Source of the DNA: Paraburkholderia xenovorans LB400
Lineage (GTDB): Bacteria > Pseudomonadota > Gammaproteobacteria > Burkholderiales > Burkholderiaceae
Assembly: GCF_000013645.1 (NCBI RefSeq)
Contig: NC_007951.1
Location: 2,728,001-2,792,000, forward strand
Length of the DNA: 64,000 nucleotides
Direction of reading: 5' to 3'
Under the pieces are notes generated by a model. That model ran no database searches, was not told the DNA's origin, and saw nothing but the letters and a program-made list of their open reading frames with translations. Both the position numbers and the translations under genes were made by a program. Of the stretch, positions 25,360-34,593 are shown in pieces (positions within the stretch are counted from its first letter, which is position 1; each line of letters begins with the position of its first letter).

Positions 25360-28300
25360 GCACCACGCATGAGGAGGGACGCTTCAACCTGTCCGCATGG
25401 GCGTTGCGCCACCAGGCGCTGGTCGTTTTCCTGATCGCGCTCGCGACCGCCTTCGGCATTCTCGCCTATACGCGGCTCGCGCAATCCGAAGACCCGCCCT
25501 TCACGTTCCGCGTGATGGTGATCCGCACCTTCTGGCCCGGCGCCACCGCGCGCCAGGTGCAGGAACAGGTGACGGACCGCATCGGCCGCAAATTGCAGGA
25601 AACGCCCGCCATCGACTTCGTGCGCAGCTACTCGCGCCCCGGCGAATCGCTGATGTTCTTCTCGATGAAAGACTCGGCGCCGGTCAAGGACGTGCCCGAA
25701 ACCTGGTACCAGGTGCGCAAGAAAGTCGGCGACATCGCAGCGACGCTGCCACAAGGCATTCAAGGCCCGTTCTTCAACGACGAATTCGGCGACGTCTACA
25801 CCAACATCTACACACTCGAAGGCGACGGCTTCTCCGCCGCGCAACTGCACGACTACGCGGACCAGTTGCGCACGGTGCTGCTGCGCGTGCCGGGCGTCGG
25901 CAAGGTCGATTATTTCGGCGATCCGGATCAGCACATCTACATCGAGATCGCCAACACGCAGCTCACGCGTCTGGGCATCTCGCCGCAGCAACTCGGCCAG
26001 GCGATCAACTCGCAGAACAGCGTTTCTCAGGCCGGCACGCTGACCACCGCCGACGACCGCGTGTTCGTGCGTCCCACCGGGCAGTTCAAGGACGTCAACG
26101 CGCTCGCCGACACGCTGATCCGCATCAACAACCGCTCGTTCCGTCTCGGCGATATCGCCACCATCAAGCGCGGCTACGACGACCCGGTCGCCACGCAAAT
26201 GCGCTCGGGCGGCAAGGCGGTGCTCGGCATCGGCGTGACCATGCAGCCGGGCGGCGACGTGATCCGTCTCGGCAAGGCGCTCGATCAGCAGATGGCCCAG
26301 TTGCGCCGCGCTCTGCCCGTCGGCCTGCAACTCGTCGAAGTGTCGAGCATGCCGACCGCCGTCGCGCATTCGGTGGACGACTTTCTCGAAGCCGTCGCCG
26401 AAGCGGTGGCGATCGTGCTGGTGGTGAGCCTCGTTTCGCTCGGCGTGCGCACCGGCATGGTGGTCGTGATCTCGATTCCGGTGGTGCTCGCCGTGACGGC
26501 GCTGTGCATGTATCTGTTCGACATCGGCTTGCACAAGGTGTCGCTCGGCACGCTGGTGCTCGCCTTGGGGCTGCTCGTCGACGACGCGATCATCGCGGTC
26601 GAGATGATGTCGGTGAAGCTGGAGCAAGGCTGGAACCGCACCCGCGCGGCGGCCTTCGCATACACCAGCACTGCGTTTCCGATGCTGACCGGCACGCTCG
26701 TCACCGTTTCCGGTTTTCTGCCGATCGCGTTGGCCAAGTCCAGCACCGGCGAGTACACACGCTCGATTTTCGAAGTGTCGGCGATCGCGCTGATCGCCTC
26801 GTGGCTTGCCGCCGTGGTGCTGATTCCGCTGCTCGGCTATCACCTGCTGCCCGAGCGCAAACGCGAGGCGCACGAGGCGCACTTGCCCGACGATCACGAG
26901 CACGACATCTACGACACGCGCTTCTACCGGCGTCTGCGTGGCTGGATCGGCTGGTGCATCGAGCGGCGCTTCGTCGTGCTGGTGATTACTGTCGTGCTGT
27001 TCGTGCTGGCTATGGCCGGTTTCACGCTGGTGCCACAGCAGTTCTTCCCCAGCTCCGACCGTCCGGAGTTGCTGGTGGACGTGCGCCTGCCCGAGGGCGC
27101 TTCGTTCGACGCCACGCTGCGCGAGGCCACGCGGCTTGAAAAAGCGCTGGTGGGCCGCCCGGAAATCGATCACACGGTGGACTTTGTCGGCACCGGTGCG
27201 CCGCGTTTCTATCTGCCGCTCGATCAGCAGTTGCCGCAACCCAATTTCGCGCAATTCGTGATCACGGCGAAGTCGGTGAAGGATCGCGAAAAACTCGCGC
27301 AATGGCTCGAACCGGAATTGCGCAACTACTTCCCGGCGATCCGCACGCGCCTGTCGCGTCTCGAGAATGGACCGCCCGTCGGCTATCCGGTGCAGTTTCG
27401 CGTGAGCGGCGACGAAATCGCCACCGTGCGCTCGATCGCCGAGCGCGTCGCCGCGAACATGCGCGCGGACCACGGCACGCGCAACGTACAGTTCGACTGG
27501 GACGAACCCGCCGAGCGCTCGGTGCGCTTCGAAGTCGATCAGAAAAAAGCGCGCGAACTCGGCGTGAGCTCCGAAGACATTTCGAGCTTCCTCGCGATGA
27601 CGCTCTCCGGCTACACCGTTACGCAGTACCGCGAACGCGACAAGCTGATCAGCGTCGACCTGCGCGCGCCGAAAGCCGAGCGCGTCGATCCCGCGCAGCT
27701 CGTCACGCTCGCCATGCCGACGCCGAACGGCCCCGTGCCGCTCGGCACGCTCGGCCATCTGCGCAATGACCTCGAATACGGCGTGATCTGGGAGCGCGAC
27801 CGTCAGCCGACCATCACCGTGCAGTCCGACGTCGCGCCGGGCGCGCAAGGCATCGACGTCACGCATGCGGTGGACAAGGCGCTCAGCCAGATTCGCGCTA
27901 CCCTGCCGGTCGGCTACCGGATCGAAATTGGCGGCTCCGTCGAGGAAAGCGGCAAAGGCCAGACCTCGATCAATGCGCAGATGCCGATCATGATCATTGC
28001 CGTGCTCACACTGCTGATGATCCAGCTGCAAAGTTTCGCGCGCGTGCTGATGGTCGTGCTGACCGCGCCGCTCGGGCTGATCGGCGTGGTGCTCACGCTG
28101 CTGCTGTTCGGCCAGCCGTTCGGTTTTGTCGCCATGCTCGGCGTGATCGCGATGTTCGGCATCATCATGCGCAACTCGGTGATTCTGGTCGATCAGATCG
28201 AGCAGGACATTGCCGCGGGCCACAAGCGTTTCGACGCGATAGTCGGCGCGACCGTGCGGCGTTTCCGGCCGATCACGCTGACCGCCGCCGCCGCCGTGCT

Positions 28301-28493
28301 CGCGCTGATTCCGCTCTTGCGCTCGAACTTTTTCGGCCCGATGGCGACCGCGCTGATGGGCGGCATCACGAGCGCCACGATCCTCACGCTGTTCTATCTG
28401 CCCGCGCTGTACGCCACGTCGTTCCGCGTGCGTGCCGATGAACGCGAGCCGCAGACGCCGTCCGCGTCCGGCACGACGCATACGGGGAATTGA
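25356..28493 (+). CDS. RND family efflux permease
   Basis: 1045 residues, normal for a tripartite RND pump. Twelve membrane helices are expected: one at residues about 15-35 (LVVFLIALATAFGILAYTRL) and clusters at about 345-500 and 865-1020. The proton-relay Asp pair is seen in helix 4 (GLLVDDAIIAVEM), with the paired Lys region in helix 10. The large periplasmic loops are present. The mid-length RND type with PPFTFRVMVIRTFWPGA and DPDQHIYIEIANTQL looks like MexK/TriC-type pumps. Translated by overlap with the adaptor; the outer-membrane channel follows by two bases. Substrates unknown. Confidence 0.93.
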   Translation: MSTTHEEGRFNLSAWALRHQALVVFLIALATAFGILAYTRLAQSEDPPFTFRVMVIRTFWPGATARQVQEQVTDRIGRKLQETPAIDFVRSYSRPGESLMFFSMKDSAPVKDVPETWYQVRKKVGDIAATLPQGIQGPFFNDEFGDVYTNIYTLEGDGFSAAQLHDYADQLRTVLLRVPGVGKVDYFGDPDQHIYIEIANTQLTRLGISPQQLGQAINSQNSVSQAGTLTTADDRVFVRPTGQFKDVNALADTLIRINNRSFRLGDIATIKRGYDDPVATQMRSGGKAVLGIGVTMQPGGDVIRLGKALDQQMAQLRRALPVGLQLVEVSSMPTAVAHSVDDFLEAVAEAVAIVLVVSLVSLGVRTGMVVVISIPVVLAVTALCMYLFDIGLHKVSLGTLVLALGLLVDDAIIAVEMMSVKLEQGWNRTRAAAFAYTSTAFPMLTGTLVTVSGFLPIALAKSSTGEYTRSIFEVSAIALIASWLAAVVLIPLLGYHLLPERKREAHEAHLPDDHEHDIYDTRFYRRLRGWIGWCIERRFVVLVITVVLFVLAMAGFTLVPQQFFPSSDRPELLVDVRLPEGASFDATLREATRLEKALVGRPEIDHTVDFVGTGAPRFYLPLDQQLPQPNFAQFVITAKSVKDREKLAQWLEPELRNYFPAIRTRLSRLENGPPVGYPVQFRVSGDEIATVRSIAERVAANMRADHGTRNVQFDWDEPAERSVRFEVDQKKARELGVSSEDISSFLAMTLSGYTVTQYRERDKLISVDLRAPKAERVDPAQLVTLAMPTPNGPVPLGTLGHLRNDLEYGVIWERDRQPTITVQSDVAPGAQGIDVTHAVDKALSQIRATLPVGYRIEIGGSVEESGKGQTSINAQMPIMIIAVLTLLMIQLQSFARVLMVVLTAPLGLIGVVLTLLLFGQPFGFVAMLGVIAMFGIIMRNSVILVDQIEQDIAAGHKRFDAIVGATVRRFRPITLTAAAAVLALIPLLRSNFFGPMATALMGGITSATILTLFYLPALYATSFRVRADEREPQTPSASGTTHTGN

Positions 28494-28495
28494 GC

Positions 28496-29992
28496 ATGAC
28501 CACGCCCACACTCTTCCGATACTCGCGCATCACCGCGCTCGCCGGCATGGCATGCGCGCTCGCCGCCTGCTCGTTCGGGCCGGGCGGCGAGCCGCCCGCC
28601 ATGCCGCAACCCGCGCACTACGGCGCCGAAGCGCAGCCGGCGCAAACCGTGCCCGCGCAAGGCGTCACCCAGCAGTTCGTGGTGGGCGCGAAGCCGGTGC
28701 CCGAATGGTGGAAGCTGTATCAGTCGGACGCGCTGAACGCGCTGGTCGACGAAGGCTTGCGCAGCAGCCCCACCCTCGCCGCGACCGACAGGAGCCTCGC
28801 CGCCGCGCGCGAGCAGTTGCGCGCGCAGATCGGCAGCTCGATGCTGCCCACCATCGACGCCGGCGGCCAGGCGACCCGCAATCGCGCGCTGGCGATCCCT
28901 GAGATCGGACCCAACACGTTTCTGTACAACGTCTTTGTCGGTCAATTGCAGGCGCACTACACGTTCGACCTGTTCGGTGCGGCGCGCCTCGCCGATGCCG
29001 CGCTCGCCGCGCGCGTCAACGTTCAGGCCTATCAGTTCGACGCCGCGCGCCGCGCTCTGGCCGCCAACATCGTGACCGCGGCGATCACCAGCGCGGCGCT
29101 GCATGCGCAGATCGAGACGACCGAACGGCTCGTGACGATCGCCAACGATCAGGCACGCGACACGCAGCGGCGTTATGCGCTGGGCGCGGTCTCGCATGCG
29201 GATCAGCTGAGCGCGCAACAAAGCGCGGCCAGCTTGTCGGCGAGCTTGCCGGGCCTGAAGCAGCAATGGCTGAGCACGCGCCACGCGCTGGCGGTGCTAC
29301 TCGGCCGGACGCCTGACGCGGCGCCGGAGGATCTGGCGCTCGCGCAACTGCACGTGCCTGAGCAGGTGCCGGTGGTGGTGCCGTCGGAACTGCTGCGCAG
29401 CCGCCCCGACATTCAGGCCGCCGACGCTGCGTTGAAGGCCGCGGCGGCCGATGTCGGCGTCGCCACGGCGCAGATGTATCCGAGTCTGTCGTTGAGTGCA
29501 TCGATGGGACAAGGCGGCTTTAGCTGGCCGGTCGCGCTCTCCGGTGCGGGCGCGATCTGGAGCATCGGTGCGTCGCTGTCGCAGCCGTTGTTTCATGGCG
29601 GCGCACTGGTCGCGCAACGGCGTGCGGCGCTCGATACCTATGACGCCACGGTCTCGCAGTACAAGCAAACGGTATTGGCCGCGTTCCAGAACGTCGCGGA
29701 CACGCTTGCGGCGCTCGAGCACGACTCGCAGGCGCTGGACGCCGCGAATATTGCGGCGCGCTCGGCGCAAGGCATCTTCGATGAAACCTCCGGGCGCTAC
29801 CGGCTGGGCGCGCTGCCTGTGGCGTCGGCGCGTTCGAGCGAGCAGCAGTTCCGCAACGCGCAGCTTGATGAGATTCGCTATACGAGCGCGCGGCTGACGG
29901 ACACGGCGGCGCTGTTCCAGGCGATGGGGAATCCGCCGGTTGAGACGGGGGTGGGTGGGGCTTCGGCGGCGAGCGCTGGCGTCGCCGAGTAG
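28496..29992 (+). CDS. Outer-membrane efflux channel lipoprotein (TolC/NodT family)
   Basis: 498 residues from ATG 28496, two bases after the pump stop. A lipobox LAAC (about residue 24) follows the signal. Then come the two homologous helical repeats of OEP channels: FVGQLQAHYTFDLFGAARLADA with an Ala-rich helix, and LSLSASMGQGGFSW and IGASLSQPLFHGGALVAQR. The C-terminal half shows ASARSSEQQFRNAQLDEIRY. It forms a trimeric outer-membrane and periplasmic tunnel for the adaptor and pump encoded upstream. No terminator with T-run is visible after the stop. Confidence 0.92.
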   Translation: MTTPTLFRYSRITALAGMACALAACSFGPGGEPPAMPQPAHYGAEAQPAQTVPAQGVTQQFVVGAKPVPEWWKLYQSDALNALVDEGLRSSPTLAATDRSLAAAREQLRAQIGSSMLPTIDAGGQATRNRALAIPEIGPNTFLYNVFVGQLQAHYTFDLFGAARLADAALAARVNVQAYQFDAARRALAANIVTAAITSAALHAQIETTERLVTIANDQARDTQRRYALGAVSHADQLSAQQSAASLSASLPGLKQQWLSTRHALAVLLGRTPDAAPEDLALAQLHVPEQVPVVVPSELLRSRPDIQAADAALKAAAADVGVATAQMYPSLSLSASMGQGGFSWPVALSGAGAIWSIGASLSQPLFHGGALVAQRRAALDTYDATVSQYKQTVLAAFQNVADTLAALEHDSQALDAANIAARSAQGIFDETSGRYRLGALPVASARSSEQQFRNAQLDEIRYTSARLTDTAALFQAMGNPPVETGVGGASAASAGVAE

Positions 29993-30279
29993 CTAAACCT
30001 GGGATTCCATACGGATGGCCTGGAAGTTATCCCCACTTTTTGTGCACAAGTCCGTGGATAAGTCTCTCCCCACAGCGCTGAACCCATGCCATAGAGCTTT
30101 GCAGGCTATGTGAGGGAACATTGAGCACTCCCCATAGACCGCCAAACATCGTCCCCCCACGTTCCCCACACGATGCGGTGCGGGGAGACTGCCTTTCCTC
30201 TCAATGGGAAAGGGCCGGCATATAAGACATGTGTAAGCGCGCAGCAAACCCGTCTTGCTTGTGGCTGAAGCTGCCCGAG
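29993..30279. other. Non-coding junction between RND operon and IS66 remnant
   Basis: Two DnaA-box-like sequences in opposite orientation lie at 30027-30035 (ttatcccca) and 30053-30061 (cgtggataa). The first copy of a 22-bp direct repeat (gataagtctctccccacagc plus gc) is at 30057-30078. A gtaagcgcgc sequence at about 30232 resembles the start of IS66-family terminal repeats (GTAAGCG), so it may be an IS end. No gene is seen. Confidence 0.5.
30057..30078. repeat. 22-bp direct repeat, copy 1
   Basis: Exact copy of the sequence at 30792-30813, in the same orientation, 735 bases away and flanking the IS66 remnant. It begins gataagtctctcccc. Confidence 0.9.
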
Positions 30280-30573
30280 CTCCAGTTCGATGGCGGCCAG
30301 ATCGGCGTCGATTGCTTCGTCCAGCAGGTTCATCTGCTCGCTGCTGAGCTGTTCGTTGCGCCGGCCAAACTGCTGGCGTTTGAGGATGGCGATCTCGTGG
30401 CTTAACTGCTCGATACGGGTCTGCCGGTAATGCAGCTCGCGTCCGTTCTCCTCGACCTCCCGCGTCTTCTCCTCAATCTCCCGGTCTCCCTCCTGCACCT
30501 GGGCAATCAGCTCCGCGGCGAGCGTGCACAACTGTTCAGCGCTGAGGGCGTTGAGGTCGGCGGGCAGGTTCAT
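30280..30573 (-). pseudogene. Truncated IS66-family transposase (TnpC N-terminus)
   Basis: From ATG 30573 the frame reads MNLPADLNALSAEQLCTLAA, then a coiled-coil stretch with LHYRQTRIEQLSHEIAILKR and QQFGRRNEQLSSEQMNLLDE, the N-terminal leucine-zipper region of IS66 transposases. Similarity stops at about 30265, at a Pro/Gln-rich point. The zinc-finger and DDE catalytic domains of the usual 500-plus residue protein are missing, and no tnpA or tnpB is visible upstream. A dead fragment, with upstream sequence (30574-30790) also of non-coding character. This marks past IS activity beside the RHS locus. Confidence 0.8.
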
Positions 30574-30771
30574 GCAAACCAGTCTGCCAGAACCCCATGC
30601 ACCGTGGAAGCACAACAGCTTACGTCCCAAGTGGCATTTCGCGCGACTCGCCATCGAAGCGGTAGCGGGAGTGGACACTGGTTCCCTTCGCCCCAGTATG
30701 CACCCGGCCGGGGAGGCCGGTGCCGTCGTCCGAGTGCGACCATGATCGGAGACCTTGTACATCGCAGGACA

Positions 30772-30793
30772 CTTTATCGACCGTTTGTGTTGA
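30772..30793. repeat. 22-bp imperfect direct repeat, proximal copy
   Basis: Reads ctttatcgaccgtttgtg plus ttga. Partner of the copy at 34427-34448 (20 of 22 identical), and its last two bases overlap the exact repeat at 30792-30813. Confidence 0.75.
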
Positions 30794-30813
30794 TAAGTCT
30801 CTCCCCACAGCGC
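30792..30813. repeat. 22-bp direct repeat, copy 2
   Basis: Exact copy of 30057-30078. It overlaps the end of another repeat (30772-30793) whose imperfect partner is at 34427-34448. Confidence 0.9.
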
Positions 30814-30861
30814 GCGCTGCGACCGGAATTGCGATGGTCGCAGCGCCGGGCACTTGGCCAG

Positions 30862-31137
30862 TTACTCCTCTGGTGACGCGTCAATGGGGTGTTGCGTGAC
30901 GTTTAAACGCTTTTTGACTTCAGGCCGCCCCTCCGCGATCACGTTAAGCATTGCTACGCCGAGCTGCCGCGCTAACTCGTCGTCAAATTCGAACTCATCG
31001 TCGTCCACAAAGAATGGTACTTCCATACACTCGGCCAGAAGCGGAGCCACCCTGGCTGACTCAACAATTTGCATGATCAACTGTTGTGGATTTTCGACGT
31101 AGGTCACAACCATTGAATACGGCGGACGTTTAAGCAT
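30862..31137 (-). CDS. Small acidic protein, candidate immunity protein for the RHS gene
   Basis: 91 residues from ATG 31137; gggggt lies just upstream. The ATG shares one base with the RHS stop (TGATG), so the two are probably translated together. The protein is acidic in its middle (VDDDEFEFDDELARQ) with no signal or membrane segment. I recognise no family. Position directly after a polymorphic-toxin-like gene is the usual place for an immunity gene, and small size and acidity fit. An in-frame start at 31152 inside the RHS gene is possible. Confidence 0.6.
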   Translation of the reverse strand: MLKRPPYSMVVTYVENPQQLIMQIVESARVAPLLAECMEVPFFVDDDEFEFDDELARQLGVAMLNVIAEGRPEVKKRLNVTQHPIDASPEE

Positions 31138-33482
31138 CAATACCCCCTGCATTGTTGATATCTGTCAAAAGCGTTCGCCAAGCATAGGGCCCAGTTTCGC
31201 TTCCCTCTTGGTCCGGCCAGGAGACGGCATTCGTCTCTGTCGTTTTCATACTGAGCATAGCATTCGGCCTCGTGAGCTTCTCTACCGCCGCATTTAGCGA
31301 ATCCACCATCCCCCCCCTTGAACAGGCTGCTGTAAAGCGTTGACCGCTTCGCAGAACTCGTCAGATCGGGCACGAGCGAAGGATATGGAACCTGCGCCTG
31401 ATCGCTCAGCATCAACTCGGTGGTTTCGCGCCATGCCGGCAGTGTTTCGCCCAATTCCTGGCCGAATAGCTTACCTGTCGGCAACGCCTTCCAGGCCATG
31501 TAGCATTCAACGCAGATTTCTGGAACGAAGGCTCTGCCATTGGATTGCAGGCCGGTGAGGCTCGCCGGGGGTGCAACCGGATCATTTCCCAGTTCCCAGT
31601 TGGTGAGCCACACTCCCAGTTCGGCATCGCTGATCGGCTGCCACCAGGCGCCGTTCGTCGACACCTGAGCAGTGTACGAGGACACCGTACCGTCTGGACC
31701 ATACCGGTAATCGACTGCCAGTACACGGGCAAGTCCACCATTTAACGAACTTGCCGGTTCGCTATACTGAAAGGACTTTACGCGACCGCGCTCATCGTAC
31801 CCGATGCTCGCCTGACCGCTGTTTCCAGCTATCTGCGTTGCACGATTCTCAGCATTGCGCGAGAGCGTTCGCATCGACCAGCCAGATACGGCATCCTGCA
31901 CTGACTCGACATTGCCCCGTACATCGTATGTGTAGGTCCAGTCTTCACGCTTCGAGCCATTACGTGTGATGACAGCCGACAGAAGGCGGCTCGCCGAATC
32001 GTAGCTTGCACCAACTGTCCACTGGTTACCGGTCCCAACGGCTTGCATCCCCTGTTCGCCCGTCAGATCGGTCGTCTCCGTCTCGGCGTAGCCAGTGACG
32101 TTACCGCCCTGGTCATAGACAAACGCGCGGATTTTACCCGGCGTGGCGACCAGATGCGGACGCAACGAGGTACTGTCGCTATACTCGATCGTCGTTACCG
32201 TCCTGTTGCCAGAGACTGTCGCAACTGCTTTCGTCGGCCGGTTGGCGCCGTCCCACGTGTACTGTGTATTCCCATCCGGTGTAATTGTCTGCTTCAGGTT
32301 CCCTGATGTATCCCATGTACGTGAGACCGCGCCGCCAGGCGTAACAATTGAGCCAGGACGCGACGTGTCTCCAACATTAAAAGAATACGTGCTGTTGCCG
32401 GACATATTGCTAACAGTGGTCGTGTTCGCGCCATAACTGAAAGAAACGTTACGCGTCGTGTCCGGATGGGTGACTGAGATTGCGCGTCCGCTGGAATCGT
32501 AGGTCCATGTTGCAATCCGTGAACCGGATTCGTCCTTTATCCCGGTCATCGCATTGGGGAAGCGGGCATCCTCATAAAGGTACTGACGAACGTATCCAAT
32601 CGGCGCGGTTACTGAAACAAGATTGCCTTTCGCATCGTACGCATAATGTGTCGCGTTGCCCGAAGGCGGCACTACACTCACAACGCGACCATTACTGTCA
32701 TATGTCAGACTAAGTGTCAGCCGCGATGCCGTCTGCCCGATCCGATCAACGGGCCACTGCGCGATCGAATCTATCTGTTGTCCAACGTATTCAACTTCAC
32801 GATACATACCCGTGCGTGTTGTCTCGGAGTGAAACAGACCTGTGCTGACGGAGTATGTTTCGGTCGTGCCAAGCCGTTCGTCCTTCAGGTAGAAGTATCC
32901 GTCGCCAGCTTTCAAGAGAGAAAGACCCGACGTACCCGGCACCGCCCACCCGCCGTTAACCCACTTGAAGATCAGAGGCTGGCCGTTACTCCGATACGCG
33001 GTGATTTTCGGCGTACTTGCATTGACCGAGGTCAGATCAAGCCGTCGCTGCCAGTTACTTGCCCAGTACCCGCCCATCGCTGTCTGCACTTTATCGAACG
33101 GCTTGGACAGGTAGCTACGACTGAACACAAGCGGCGACGTGTCGCCGCTTGCAAAATCAGTTTCAGAGAGAGTCACAATCCCGTTCGCGGGAAACACCGG
33201 GTCAGCCACCGGGCAGGTATCGTCCGGCGGAGTGCCGGTTGAATTACACCACTGATCAATCTGCACGAGGTCATTAATACACGCGTAGTTGCCCATACCA
33301 CCCGGCGTGTTGCTCGTAACGTCGAGCTTGCAGGTCTTGGAGCCCGGCGTGGCGCCGGACTTCGCGTACAGTGAGAAGCAGTCGTCTGCATTTGCGCTGA
33401 ACGCAAGTATCAGCAACATGAACGCAGCCATTAGGCGGCCCGAAAATCCGGACGCATCTCCATACAGTCTGTGTCTTTTCAT
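31137..33482 (-). CDS. Exported YD-repeat (RHS) protein with unusual C-terminus
   Basis: 781 residues from ATG 33482, with agggat upstream; an in-frame start at 33563 adds 27 residues. A signal peptide is clear (LMAAFMLLILAFSANADD). At about 75-135 is a DUF6531-like opening (PANGIVTLSETDFASGDTS, SRSYLSKPF), then about eight YD repeats (LTYDSNGRVVSV, YAYDAKGNLVSV, WTYDSSGRAISV, YTYDVRGNVESV, IGYDERGRVKSF). The usual core motif (RYYDxxxGRFxxxDP) is absent. After about residue 610 the sequence changes to a unique tail with Cys-rich end (CGGREAHEAECYAQYENDR, LCLANAFDRYQQC). Codon use and GC are lower than neighbours, suggesting transfer. It could be a delivered toxin or a surface adhesin. Confidence 0.82.
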   Translation of the reverse strand: MKRHRLYGDASGFSGRLMAAFMLLILAFSANADDCFSLYAKSGATPGSKTCKLDVTSNTPGGMGNYACINDLVQIDQWCNSTGTPPDDTCPVADPVFPANGIVTLSETDFASGDTSPLVFSRSYLSKPFDKVQTAMGGYWASNWQRRLDLTSVNASTPKITAYRSNGQPLIFKWVNGGWAVPGTSGLSLLKAGDGYFYLKDERLGTTETYSVSTGLFHSETTRTGMYREVEYVGQQIDSIAQWPVDRIGQTASRLTLSLTYDSNGRVVSVVPPSGNATHYAYDAKGNLVSVTAPIGYVRQYLYEDARFPNAMTGIKDESGSRIATWTYDSSGRAISVTHPDTTRNVSFSYGANTTTVSNMSGNSTYSFNVGDTSRPGSIVTPGGAVSRTWDTSGNLKQTITPDGNTQYTWDGANRPTKAVATVSGNRTVTTIEYSDSTSLRPHLVATPGKIRAFVYDQGGNVTGYAETETTDLTGEQGMQAVGTGNQWTVGASYDSASRLLSAVITRNGSKREDWTYTYDVRGNVESVQDAVSGWSMRTLSRNAENRATQIAGNSGQASIGYDERGRVKSFQYSEPASSLNGGLARVLAVDYRYGPDGTVSSYTAQVSTNGAWWQPISDAELGVWLTNWELGNDPVAPPASLTGLQSNGRAFVPEICVECYMAWKALPTGKLFGQELGETLPAWRETTELMLSDQAQVPYPSLVPDLTSSAKRSTLYSSLFKGGDGGFAKCGGREAHEAECYAQYENDRDECRLLAGPRGKRNWALCLANAFDRYQQCRGY

Positions 33483-33540
33483 TTTTATCCCTATTGGCTT
33501 GCTTTGTACTTGTATGACGCACAAGCACCCTATAGGGATC
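33483..33540 (-). promoter_or_regulatory. 5' leader hairpin that can mask the RHS ribosome-binding site
   Basis: On the minus strand the leader reads atccctat (33539-33532) and later atagggat (33494-33487), exact complements. The second copy contains the agggat that serves as ribosome-binding site, ending four bases before the ATG at 33482. An extra gcttg/caagc pairing extends the stem. The first arm is also part of ccctataggg (33528-33537), able to make a competing local hairpin. Confidence 0.55.
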
Positions 33541-34593
33541 ACGATGACCAGAAAATCCGACAATTCTTAAAATTACGCTCGACCTGCGTTCACACAAAAC
33601 CGGACCAGGGAATGCCGACGTGAGCTGTAGGAACCTATAACAAAAATCGTTCTCTTCCTCTTCCTTCCTTACTCTTCAGATATGGTTGAGCCAAGGCTTA
33701 AGAAATGGCGAACCCAAGGCTTCCGATTCAGCCCTATGCCCCTAGGCAACCAAGAAAAAATTGGGGTGCCGTGAAGGCCGGCCCAAGGGAAGTTCGACCC
33801 TATTGGAATGGCGTCGCATTTGAATAGTAATGCCAACTTATATATGGATAATTAAATGCGTTTTGCGTCATCAAGTCATTTATAGCAGGACGCCTCTGAC
33901 GCTGCCCGGCAACAGGCCAGTTGAACACGGAGAAATCATCTAGGCACCTGGCGAACTCTGTGCGGGAAACCACCGCACTCGATCTCGCGGTGCGGGCGAT
34001 AAAGACGAGAACTTGGGGACCGGCGGCGCTGCGACAAATGCAACGAAAGGACTGCCCGCCCTACGCGCAGGCGAATGCCCTGTACTACTCGCAAGCAGTT
34101 CATTTTGGCTTTCTCATATAGTCAGTAACGTGACCGGGCAAGTCACGCGATCTCTGGCACATGCAAACATACTTGGAATCTTTGGAGCCGAGGACGATTG
34201 CGACGTTCTTATAGATGCAGAGCTGGCGACCCGCCTTCATTTCAGCAAATAAGCTCGGCATTCTGGCCGTAGAGATCAAGCGCTGATACCAGACGCTAGT
34301 GGTCCGCCCGCACGACGCGGTCTGCAGGAGTGAGTTCGTGCTGTGGTGGAGCGTTCCCGCTGCGACGGCCGCGCGCTGCGCGGTTGATCTTGCGACGAGC
34401 GTCACGCGCGAACATGCACCAATGACCTTTATCCACAGTTTGTGTTGACAGACCTGTTTATAACATCCGGAGATACTCGCTAAGTCCTTGGCCGCGCACC
34501 AGATTCTTCCACCGACGCGTTTAACGACGCCCTCTGCTCAAACCAGGACCAGCGCAGCGCCCCGCTCATTGCCGCAGTCCGACACCGGCAGCA
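33541..34593. other. Non-coding, AT-richer stretch behind the RHS gene
   Basis: About 1.05 kb with no supportable gene. Short ORFs at 33921-34121, 34013-34252 (plus) and 34100-34405 (minus) lack ribosome-binding sites, domains and normal codon use. A perfect DnaA-box-like ttatccaca lies at 34429-34437, inside a 22-bp element that is repeated imperfectly at 30772-30793. The low GC for this genome suggests foreign or decayed DNA. Confidence 0.5.
34427..34448. repeat. 22-bp imperfect direct repeat, distal copy
   Basis: Sequence ctttatccacagtttgtg plus ttga matches 30772-30793 in 20 of 22 positions in the same orientation. The two copies bracket the RHS and candidate immunity genes, about 3.65 kb apart. 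Confidence 0.75.

Noticed and set aside
25248..28511. 1087-residue minus-strand frame opposite the RND permease
   Set aside because: Mirror of a GC-rich coding strand; His/Arg/Gln-rich, no domain.
34100..34405. 101-residue minus-strand ORF in the RHS islet
   Set aside because: No ribosome-binding site, no domain, and unusual composition; likely chance.
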